28,333 nucleotides of DNA from a virus: IMG/VR virus record IMGVR_UViG_3300044949_000170, positions 1-28,333 of that record. One strand, 5' to 3'. Of the stretch, positions 13,343-19,637 are shown piece after piece (position 1 is the stretch's first letter; each line of letters begins with the position of its first letter). The notes under the pieces were generated by a model. It was not told the DNA's origin and ran no database searches. It was given only the letters and a program-made list of their open reading frames with translations. The position numbers were made by a program, and so were the translations under genes.

Positions 13343-13927
13343 ATGGACTTACCTGTTTATTTATTAGACATTAGCGAGGATATGAATGACGATGCCGAGG
13401 TAGATTACGTTGCACTCGTAGACAGACCTGCTATTCAAAAGAATTGGAATGCCTTTAAAAACCAACAACGCTTTGAAGTGGTTAGCGAAGATAAGCGCAT
13501 TATCAGCGGACCAATAATGTTGTCAGATGTTCCGATATTTCGTAGTGATTCTACCTATGGAGATTATTATGTCGTTTTTACTAAGGAGACGATTTTTAAG
13601 ATTGCGCAAAAGTTTTTCAAAAGAGGCTATCAGTCAAACGTAAACTTAATGCACTCCCCTGAACAACAAGTAGAAGGGGTTACTATGTTTGAAAGCTTTA
13701 TTACAGATCAAAGCCGTGGTATACAACCAATGAAGGGTTTTGAAGATGCACCTGACGGCTCGTGGTTCGGTTCTTTCAAAGTAGACAATGAAGGCGTGTG
13801 GAACGATGTAAAAGAGGGTAAATTCAAAGGCTTTAGCGTTGAGGGATTGTTTACATACAAGACAAAGCCGACTAAAGAACAAGAACTTATGAATGCAATA
13901 AAGGAAATATTGCAACGGGTTAAATGA
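13343..13927 (+). CDS. Prohead maturation protease (Peptidase S78_2 / XkdF-like)
   Basis: A 194-aa serine protease that cleaves scaffold and capsid subunits during maturation. The N-terminus EVDYVALVDRPAIQKNWNAF, followed by RFEVVSEDKRIISGPIMLSD, is characteristic of the XkdF-like S78_2 family. H104 in NLMHS and S165 in FKGFSVEGLF are the likely catalytic pair. ESFITDQSRGIQP and DGSWFGSFKVDNEGVW form the conserved core between them. The length is normal for the protease domain alone. The C-terminal KEQELMNAIKEILQRVK is a helix of the type cut off during assembly. It lies directly upstream of the scaffold and capsid genes, the standard order. Confidence 0.88.
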   Translation: MDLPVYLLDISEDMNDDAEVDYVALVDRPAIQKNWNAFKNQQRFEVVSEDKRIISGPIMLSDVPIFRSDSTYGDYYVVFTKETIFKIAQKFFKRGYQSNVNLMHSPEQQVEGVTMFESFITDQSRGIQPMKGFEDAPDGSWFGSFKVDNEGVWNDVKEGKFKGFSVEGLFTYKTKPTKEQELMNAIKEILQRVK

Positions 13928-13954
13928 TAAACAAAATCTTTTATTAATATTTAA
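13918..13954 (+). repeat. 37-bp intergenic element, copy 2
   Basis: GGTTAAATGATAA (13918-13930), 13 bases, TTAATATTTAA (13944-13954). It overlaps the protease stop and ends 9 bases before the scaffold ATG. The left block is read in a different frame from copy 1 (TAA stop there, TGA here), so protein conservation does not explain the match. Confidence 0.45.
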
Positions 13955-13963
13955 ACAAAAAGA

Positions 13964-14551
13964 ATGATGAACGCAAAAGATGCAATTATGCAAATTAGGG
14001 CTTTGTTCGAAGATATGCCACAAGTAGCAGCTCCTGCTCCTGAGCCTGTTGTAGAAGAATTGCCTGTTACATTTGCTGAATATAGCCTTATGGATGGTAC
14101 AAAGGTTATGATTAGCGAATTAGCTATTGGCGGTGAAGTTACTTTAGCTGACGGAACACCTGCTCCAACTGGCGAACACCAATTAGCAGACGGAACTCAA
14201 ATTGAGTTAGACGAAAACGCTAAGATTATTTCTATCGAAACTCCAGAAGTAGAAGCAGAAATCGCTGATGAAACTCCTGCTGAAATGGGTAAAAAGATGG
14301 ATGAGAAAATGGCAGACGAAATCGCTGCTTTAGTGTCTGAAAATGAAAATCTTAAAACACAAGTAGCACAATTAGAGGCAAAAGTTAAGAATGGCTTTAG
14401 TCAAGTAGCTGAGTTAATAGAAGCACTTACTAAGACACCTAACGCTGAACCTATTGCGCAGCCAAAAAACAACTTCGGTTCTAACGTAACTACACACTCA
14501 ATGAAGTACGATAGGATTGAGAAATTTAGAAACGCTTTATTAAACAAATAA
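13964..14551 (+). CDS. Capsid scaffolding-like protein
   Basis: A 195-aa acidic protein between the protease and major capsid genes, where siphophages encode scaffold. Residues 20-33 are Pro/Ala/Glu-rich (QVAAPAPEPVVEELP). Residues 36-90 form a small beta unit with repeated DGT turns (MDGTKVMIS, LADGTPAPTG, LADGTQIELD). Residues 105-155 are a coiled coil (ENENLKTQVAQLEAKVKNG). The basic C-terminus (YDRIEKFRNALLNK) resembles scaffold tails that bind the capsid subunit. It would shape the prohead and be removed by the protease. The repeated DGT unit strikes me as conserved in Bacteroidetes phage scaffolds. Two adjacent ATGs (13964 and 13967) are both possible starts. Confidence 0.68.
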   Translation: MMNAKDAIMQIRALFEDMPQVAAPAPEPVVEELPVTFAEYSLMDGTKVMISELAIGGEVTLADGTPAPTGEHQLADGTQIELDENAKIISIETPEVEAEIADETPAEMGKKMDEKMADEIAALVSENENLKTQVAQLEAKVKNGFSQVAELIEALTKTPNAEPIAQPKNNFGSNVTTHSMKYDRIEKFRNALLNK

Positions 14552-14563
14552 AAATAAAATAAA

Positions 14564-15517
14564 ATGGGATTTGATGTATCTGCATTAGCAAACTATACAA
14601 AAGAAAACGAAGCTCTACTTGTAACTTCATCTGTATTGGGTGCAAAAACTGCTTCTCTTATTAAGAGCGCAGGTAACGTTATGGTTGGCGTAAAGTCAAG
14701 CGAAAAAATCAACATTATGGAAACTGACGCTATCTTCCAAGATGGTGCTTCTTGTGGCTTTAATGCTTCTGGTTCTACTACCTTTACTCAACGTACTGTA
14801 ACTCCTGGTAAAATTAAAGTAAACGAAGCTTTATGTCCTAAAGACCTTGAAGCTAAGTATTTACAAAAAGCTTTACCTACTGGCTCTATGTACGATAGCG
14901 TACCTTTCGAGCAAGAGTATTCTGAAAAGAAAGCTAAGACAATCGCTGCACAATTAGAAACTGCGTTATGGACTGGCGACACTACAAGTGTGAATGTTAA
15001 CCTTAACCGCTTCGATGGTCTTGTTAAGTTAATCGGTGCTGCTTCAGGTGTTGTTGCTGCAAACGCTTCTACTTACATTAGTGGTGCTCCTTTATCAAGC
15101 ATTACTGCTGCTAACGTAATCTCTATCTTTGATGGTGTTTACCAAGCAATCCCTGCTAAAGTTGTAGCTGCTGACGATATGACTATCTTCTGTGGTCAAG
15201 ATTTATTCCGTACTTACACTGTTGCTCTTAAAAATAGCGGTTCTTTCAATTACCAAATTGATGTTAAAGCTGATAGCGAATTTGTACTTCCTGGTACTAC
15301 AATTAAAGTAATTGCAGTTGCAGGTCTTAACGGAACTAACAAAGTTTACGCTATGCGTTTAAGCAATATGTTCTTAGGTACTGACTTATTGAACGAAGAA
15401 GAGAAGTTTGAAATTTTCTATGCTAAAGAAGCTGACCAAGTACGTTTCGTATCTGAGTTTAAGATGGGTGTAAACATTGCCTTCCCTGACGAAGTAGTGA
15501 AGTTTATCCTTGCATAA
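14564..15517 (+). CDS. Major capsid protein
   Basis: A 317-aa protein, the expected main shell subunit with an HK97-type fold. Supporting points are the position after protease and scaffold and a strong intrinsic terminator right after the stop. Composition is typical of capsids: Ala/Thr/Ser-rich, few Cys, and no long coil. Motifs fit a capsid core: KINIMETDAIFQDGASCGF near the N-terminal arm, QEYSEKKAKTIAAQLETALW in the spine-helix position, and VISIFDGVYQAIPAKVVAAD with TIFCGQDLFRTY in the A-domain. The C-terminal part has FLGTDLLNEEEKFEIFY and VRFVSEFKMGVNIAFPDEVV. Codon choice is noticeably more optimised (frequent GCT, GGT, AAC) than in neighbours, as expected of a highly expressed gene. 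Confidence 0.9.
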   Translation: MGFDVSALANYTKENEALLVTSSVLGAKTASLIKSAGNVMVGVKSSEKINIMETDAIFQDGASCGFNASGSTTFTQRTVTPGKIKVNEALCPKDLEAKYLQKALPTGSMYDSVPFEQEYSEKKAKTIAAQLETALWTGDTTSVNVNLNRFDGLVKLIGAASGVVAANASTYISGAPLSSITAANVISIFDGVYQAIPAKVVAADDMTIFCGQDLFRTYTVALKNSGSFNYQIDVKADSEFVLPGTTIKVIAVAGLNGTNKVYAMRLSNMFLGTDLLNEEEKFEIFYAKEADQVRFVSEFKMGVNIAFPDEVVKFILA

Positions 15518-15523
15518 TTTATA

Positions 15524-15553
15524 GGGGGATTGAAATATATCCCCCACTTTTTT
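15524..15553 (+). terminator. Strong intrinsic terminator after major capsid gene
   Basis: GGGGGAT (15524-15530) and ATCCCCC (15539-15545) form a perfect 7-bp stem with an 8-base loop, followed by ACTTTTTT. It is the strongest terminator in the window. It would limit readthrough of abundant capsid transcripts into the tail-tube gene. Confidence 0.88.
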
Positions 15554-15576
15554 CAAACTAATTTAATTCAATAACA

Positions 15577-16098
15577 ATGGCTTGTGCTTTAACTCAAAAT
15601 TATACCTTAGATTGTAAAGACAGTTTAGGTGGTATAACCGAAGTTTATTTTATGGCAGCCTCAGATGTAACTTCTACAACAGAAGCAAGTGGTGTAATCA
15701 CCGCTTTAGTAAAAGCATCTGGCAAGAAGTTCTTTAAGTACGAACTTGTAAAAGGCACTTCTCAATTAGTTGAGAATGTTAATGCAAACGTACAAAACGG
15801 AACTATCTTCTACGCTCCTGAATTGACTATCGTATTAAACAAATTACAGGCGAACACAAGAAACGAAATCTTGTTGTTGGCTCAAAACACTTTAGTAGCA
15901 GTTGCCAAAGATAACAATGGCAAATACTGGTACTTAGGTAAAACAAGAGGCTTAGACCTTACCGCAGGTAGTGCAGGTACAGGTACGGCTGAAGGCGACA
16001 GAAGTGGCTACACTTTAACCTTCACAGGTGCGGAAGCTGCCCTTGCTCCAGAAGTTAATTCTACTGTTGCAGGTCAATTAACTACCGCAGGTTCTTAG
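15577..16098 (+). CDS. Putative major tail (tube) protein
   Basis: A 173-aa protein expressed as a single gene between two terminators, beginning MACALTQNYTLDCKDSLGGI. The sequence is beta-rich with Thr/Ala/Gly-rich strands (EVYFMAASDVTSTTEASGVI, NGTIFYAPELTIVLNKLQAN) and a C-terminal YTLTFTGAEAALAPEV unit. Single-domain tube proteins of siphophages have this size and are highly expressed beside the capsid gene. I recall the start pattern (CxxTxxxxLDCxDxxGG) in Bacteroidetes phages, annotated as structural. The codon choice matches the capsid gene. The alternative is a decoration or head-fibre protein, since no strict tube motif is visible. Confidence 0.6.
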   Translation: MACALTQNYTLDCKDSLGGITEVYFMAASDVTSTTEASGVITALVKASGKKFFKYELVKGTSQLVENVNANVQNGTIFYAPELTIVLNKLQANTRNEILLLAQNTLVAVAKDNNGKYWYLGKTRGLDLTAGSAGTGTAEGDRSGYTLTFTGAEAALAPEVNSTVAGQLTTAGS

Positions 16099-16122
16099 GT
16101 TGTTTTGGTTTTGTATATAGAT

Positions 16123-16158
16123 GCCCTCGTCTTTAATTAGGCGGGGGTTTTTTATTTT
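16123..16158 (+). terminator. Intrinsic terminator after tail-tube candidate
   Basis: CCCTCGTC (16124-16131) pairs with GGCGGGGG (16140-16147) over eight positions, including G-U pairs, around a TTTAATTA loop. It is followed by six T and then ATTTT. Together with the terminator at 15524 it brackets the tail-tube candidate as its own unit. Confidence 0.82.
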
Positions 16159-16185
16159 GCAAACAATCGTGATAGTTTATATTTA
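16156..16185 (+). promoter_or_regulatory. Putative promoter TTTG-N18-TATATTTA before GTG
   Basis: TTTG at 16156-16159 and TATATTTA at 16178-16185 are 18 bases apart, close to the Bacteroidetes consensus with one mismatch (final A for G). The GTG start of the next gene is at 16191, only 5 bases after the box, so a transcript would begin at or near the start codon. The TTTG overlaps the terminator T tract, so the two elements are tightly packed. Confidence 0.5.
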
Positions 16186-16190
16186 TAGTT

Positions 16191-16565
16191 GTGATAAGAT
16201 TAACTAAGGGACAAACCCAAAATATAATACTTACCTTGACTGAGAAGCAAACGCTTACAAGTCCTAATTATCTATTCATTTTCGAGAATAGAAGCACAAA
16301 CACGGACATCAAATTTGTTAAGCTAAACAATACCGACATAAGTGCTTACAAGGAAAGGTACAACGAGTTTAGCATTGTAGTTAATAGCTACTTTAATAGC
16401 TCTTTAAACGGGCAATACACTTACTCAGTTTACGAACAATCAAGTCCTTCAAACACAAACCCTACTGGCTTAAACCTGCTTGAAACAGGCATTATGGAAC
16501 TCGAGGGTACAACTATATCATTCACAGAATACGAAACAACAAGCACATTCACAATTAGACAATAA
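16191..16565 (+). CDS. Small beta-rich phage structural protein
   Basis: A 124-aa protein starting at GTG 16191 (MIRLTKGQTQNIILTLTEKQ). It is beta-rich, with YLFIFENRSTNTDIKFV, a conserved-looking ISAYKERYNEFSI segment, and GQYTYSVYEQSS leading to LLETGIMEL. I recall similar short proteins starting MIRLTK.Q near the portal of Bacteroidetes phages, without assigned function. It could be an immunoglobulin-like decoration or neck protein. The start is supported by the family-like N-terminus and by the absence of a closer ATG, but the box-to-start distance of five bases would make the message almost leaderless. The stop overlaps the portal ATG (TAATG). Confidence 0.55.
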   Translation: MIRLTKGQTQNIILTLTEKQTLTSPNYLFIFENRSTNTDIKFVKLNNTDISAYKERYNEFSIVVNSYFNSSLNGQYTYSVYEQSSPSNTNPTGLNLLETGIMELEGTTISFTEYETTSTFTIRQ

Positions 16566-18541
16566 TGGAAATACAAGTATTGACATTTGCGGAAGCAAAG
16601 CAACCGGAATATAAAGAGAAAAAAGGCGAAGGGTATATGCAGTATGGTCAAAACAATGACTATCCGCAGTACCTATTAGACCTATTTAACAAATCTGCAA
16701 AGCACAACGCTATTATTAGAGGCAAGGTTAATTACATTGTCGGCAATGGTTGGGCAGGAGAACAAGCGATTGTTCAAAAAGTAAATAGAGATGAGACCCT
16801 TAATGACCTAACTAAAAAGGTTGCTTTAGATTTAGAACTATTTGGTGGTGCTTATATCCAAGTTATTTGGTCTGTAATGGGCGGTCAAGTTGCTGAATTG
16901 TGGCATTGTGATTATACAAAGATTAGAACCAACAAAGACAATACGCAGTTTTGGTATAAAGAAGATTGGAAGGCTACACGCAACCAAGAAAAAGCTGAGA
17001 TATACAATGCGTTTAACCCTGCTAACCCACAAGGTGTGCAGATACTTTATGTAAAGGAGTATCGCCCAGGAATGAACGTTTATAGCCTTCCTGGTTATTT
17101 TGGTGCGCTTAACTATATCGAAAGTGATGTTGAGGTAAGTAAGCACGTTTTAGGAAATGCTCAAACAGGGTTTTCTGCAAGTAAACTTATTACTTTACCA
17201 AACGGAGAGCCAAGCCCAGAGGAAAAGCGACTTGTTAGCAGACAATTCGACAATATGTACACGGGTGCAGACGGCAAGAAGTATTTACTTGCGTTTGTAA
17301 ACGATTTAACCCGTAAGCCTATTGTAGATGATTTAGGTGCAAGTGATTTAACTAAAGAGGACTTTAGCCGAGTAGACGAACTTATACAAACTAACATATT
17401 TAGTGGACACCAGATTACAAGTCCTGACTTGTTCGGTATTGCTACTCCAGGTCAATTAGGTAGCAGACAACAGATGCGTGATAGCTACGAAATATTCCGT
17501 AATACTTACGTTCACTACAAGCAAATGCAAATTGAAGGCATATTTAATATGTTAGGACAATATGCAGGAGTTACTGAGGAATTAAAGCTTCAACCTGTAG
17601 ACCCGATTGGTATTGACTTTAGCGAAAGCGTAATTAAAGAAGTTGCACCTAAAGAATGGATATTAGAGAAGTTAGGAATTGACCCTACACAATACGGGAT
17701 AGTTTCAGAAACTCAGCAGCCAATGTCAGCAAGTCCTTTAAGTGTTAACGAACACATTAAAGGATTGAAAGGTAGAGAGTGGCAAAATATGCAGCGCATC
17801 ATTAGAGATTTTAACAAGGGAAAGATTACAAGGGAACAAGCAAGTTCTATGCTTAAAGGTGGATATGCTTTAAGTGATGACGAAGTTTCTACTTGGTTAG
17901 GTGCTGAAGATTTAGAATTTAACGAAACTGATTTTCAGGTTTTCTTTGAATTTGGAGAAGATAGAAGTGCTTACGAAGTATTTAAAAGCAAATCAAGATT
18001 TAACGATGATGCGGACTTTGAAATGTTTGCAGATGTATCGCAGTTGCAATCTAATATCTTGGACTTAATTGTTAAGGACAAGCGTATTACTCCAGAAGTA
18101 ATTGCTGACACTTTAAAAGAAGATGTTGGTGCGGTTAAGCGTGTTATTGATTTATTAATCGAGAAGGGGTTTATTAAAACAAGCGAAGTAAAGCAAGGCA
18201 AGGGAATTGATAGTAACATAATTATCGAAAGGCAATTAACTGCTCCTATTGGTCAAATTGTTGAAGCTATAAAGCCTCAAACTTCACAAATTTTAATTCG
18301 TTATTCATACGAGTGGAAAGCAGGTTTTAATGATGGCGATTTAGATACAAGCAGACCTTTTTGCAAATACTTAGTAACCGCTAACAAATTTTATAGCCGT
18401 AGCGAAATAGAAATGATGAGTGCAAGGCTTGGTTATAGCGTATGGGATAGACGAGGCGGTTGGTATACTAAGCCAGGAACAAACACACATTCTCCAAGTT
18501 GCAGACACGAGTGGAAGTCAAACATAGTTAAAAGAAAATAA
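16565..18541 (+). CDS. Portal protein with wHTH-like and MuF-like C-terminal extension
   Basis: A 658-aa protein. Residues 1-380 look like a portal of the SPP1/HK97 superfamily: a GYMQYGQNNDYPQYLLDLF start, a KVNYIVGNGWAG segment, VALDLELFGGAYIQVIWSV, then DYTKIRTNKDNTQFWYKED, ALNYIESDVEVSKHVLGNAQ and PDLFGIATPGQLGSRQQMRD. It forms the dodecameric ring through which the terminase pumps DNA. Residues about 493-537 (ILDLIVKDKRITPEVIADTL, then AVKRVIDLLIEKGFIK) have a winged-helix-like pattern. Residues about 597-658 (RPFCKYLV, LGYSVWDRRGGWYTKPG, CRHEW) match the end of MuF-like minor head proteins of Bacteroidetes phages. So portal and minor head functions appear fused. It lies downstream of the capsid gene, not upstream. 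Confidence 0.85.
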   Translation: MEIQVLTFAEAKQPEYKEKKGEGYMQYGQNNDYPQYLLDLFNKSAKHNAIIRGKVNYIVGNGWAGEQAIVQKVNRDETLNDLTKKVALDLELFGGAYIQVIWSVMGGQVAELWHCDYTKIRTNKDNTQFWYKEDWKATRNQEKAEIYNAFNPANPQGVQILYVKEYRPGMNVYSLPGYFGALNYIESDVEVSKHVLGNAQTGFSASKLITLPNGEPSPEEKRLVSRQFDNMYTGADGKKYLLAFVNDLTRKPIVDDLGASDLTKEDFSRVDELIQTNIFSGHQITSPDLFGIATPGQLGSRQQMRDSYEIFRNTYVHYKQMQIEGIFNMLGQYAGVTEELKLQPVDPIGIDFSESVIKEVAPKEWILEKLGIDPTQYGIVSETQQPMSASPLSVNEHIKGLKGREWQNMQRIIRDFNKGKITREQASSMLKGGYALSDDEVSTWLGAEDLEFNETDFQVFFEFGEDRSAYEVFKSKSRFNDDADFEMFADVSQLQSNILDLIVKDKRITPEVIADTLKEDVGAVKRVIDLLIEKGFIKTSEVKQGKGIDSNIIIERQLTAPIGQIVEAIKPQTSQILIRYSYEWKAGFNDGDLDTSRPFCKYLVTANKFYSRSEIEMMSARLGYSVWDRRGGWYTKPGTNTHSPSCRHEWKSNIVKRK

Positions 18542-18544
18542 GAA

Positions 18545-19126
18545 ATGAGTTTAAACACATTATTTATAAGCGTACAGAATATTAAAGAAAGGTCTGGCTT
18601 ACACGCTAACGTAGACGAGAAACTTGTATTGCCTGAGATCAAAACTGCACAAGATATTTTTATCTTACCGGCTTTAGGAAGTGCTTTATACAACCGACTA
18701 CAAGCAGGTATTACGGCTAATAACTTAAACGCAGCAGAAGTAACTTTATTAGACAATTACATAGCAGATACTTTGGTACATTATGTACTTAGTGAATTGC
18801 CAATGGGTTTGTCTTATCAGTTCTACAACAAAGGCTTGTTAAGAAAAACGGGAGAGAATACTGAGAACCCTTCGATGCAAGATATGATTGACGTGGCGAA
18901 TAGATATAAGACCCGTGCGGAGTTCTACAAGCAAAGAATGATTAAATACCTAAAAGAATATTCAACACTTTACCCTGAGTACCTTAATCCTGGAAGTGGC
19001 GTTGATGCAATACACCCTGAAAACGATGCTTATACAACGAGCATTTGGTTAGGAGATTTTGATTGCTGCGCAGGTAAAAGCTTCGAGGAACTATATCAAG
19101 GGAATAGAGGTTGTAGCGATTGTTAA
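18545..19126 (+). CDS. Head-tail connector protein (DUF6712/gp6-like)
   Basis: A 193-aa helical protein beginning MSLNTLFISVQNIKERSG. It contains LVLPEIKTAQDIFILPALGS followed by ALYNRLQAG, YIADTLVHYVLSELPMGLSY and MIDVANRYKTRAEFYKQRMI. This arrangement matches head-completion proteins that attach below the portal (gp6-like/DUF6712, as far as I recall). The C-terminus ends with a Cys-rich FDCCAGKS and RGCSDC. It is separated from the portal gene by only three bases. The likely role is to close the filled capsid and provide the tail docking surface. Confidence is moderate because the family is short and divergent. Confidence 0.65.
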   Translation: MSLNTLFISVQNIKERSGLHANVDEKLVLPEIKTAQDIFILPALGSALYNRLQAGITANNLNAAEVTLLDNYIADTLVHYVLSELPMGLSYQFYNKGLLRKTGENTENPSMQDMIDVANRYKTRAEFYKQRMIKYLKEYSTLYPEYLNPGSGVDAIHPENDAYTTSIWLGDFDCCAGKSFEELYQGNRGCSDC

Positions 19127-19128
19127 AT

Positions 19129-19260
19129 ATGAGCAAAGTAACAACAATAAAAAACCAAAATAAGCTTCGTGTTTATTTAGAAAAAATTAAGAATGAGCCT
19201 GACGTTAAACCAAATAGTCAAACAAATAACAACACTCGGAAGCGACCACGAACAAATTAA
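19129..19260 (+). CDS. Small basic protein, 43 aa
   Basis: An ORF from ATG 19129 to TAA 19258-19260, starting two bases after the connector stop. The product begins MSKVTTIKNQNKLRVYLEKI and ends with a polar Asn/Thr/Arg tail. It overlaps the next gene's first 68 bases in a different frame. If the gene at 19193 really starts there, the C-terminal half here is read from shared DNA. The helical first half and the immediate position after the connector favour a real gene, but the low-complexity tail may be only a consequence of the overlap. Confidence 0.45.
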   Translation: MSKVTTIKNQNKLRVYLEKIKNEPDVKPNSQTNNNTRKRPRTN

Positions 19261-19636
19261 CTTTGTTTACTTCGGCGATGTGTGGGAACGTTTAAGCAAT
19301 GGCGAGGTTACTTACCCTGCTATGTTCTACACTTTAACGGGTGCGACTATAAACGCTAAAAATATTACCTATAATTTTAGCCTTTATTTTATGGACAGAA
19401 TGTTAATGGAAGAGACAAACGAAACCGAAGTTTTATCCGATATGACTTTAGTAGGTCAAGACATAGTGGCTCAGTTACGTTATCCTAAAGCAATTTGGGA
19501 TATTGGCGATACTGCTCCTTTGACTTACTTTACCGAGAGCGACCCAGATTATCTTGCAGGAGTTAAGATAGACATTACAATGGAATTACCTTACTTAAAC
19601 GATAGATGCCAAGTGCCATCAATATACCAATACTAA
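19193..19636 (+). CDS. Tail terminator/completion-like protein
   Basis: A 147-aa protein with an alpha/beta arrangement: an N-terminal helix MSLTLNQIVKQITTLGSDHE, then INFVYFGDVWERLSNGEVTY, PAMFYTLTGATINAKNITYN, FSLYFMDRMLMEETNETEVL and SDMTLVGQDIVAQL. The last motif, with the acidic EEETNETEVL-like run before a helix, resembles tail-terminator or neck proteins of Bacteroidetes phages as I recall them. They stop tail polymerisation and join the tail to the head. It sits between the connector and the tail fibre. No catalytic motif. Ends one base before the fibre gene. Confidence 0.55.
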   Translation: MSLTLNQIVKQITTLGSDHEQINFVYFGDVWERLSNGEVTYPAMFYTLTGATINAKNITYNFSLYFMDRMLMEETNETEVLSDMTLVGQDIVAQLRYPKAIWDIGDTAPLTYFTESDPDYLAGVKIDITMELPYLNDRCQVPSIYQY

Positions 19637-19637
19637 G

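Noticed and set aside
13646-14023. 125-aa reverse-strand ORF spanning the protease-scaffold junction
   Set aside because: It is Phe/Cys/His-rich with no domain and overlaps two strongly supported genes and a regulatory gap.
16838-17146. 102-aa reverse-strand ORF opposite the portal gene
   Set aside because: It is a shadow of the portal coding sequence with no recognisable domain and no start context.
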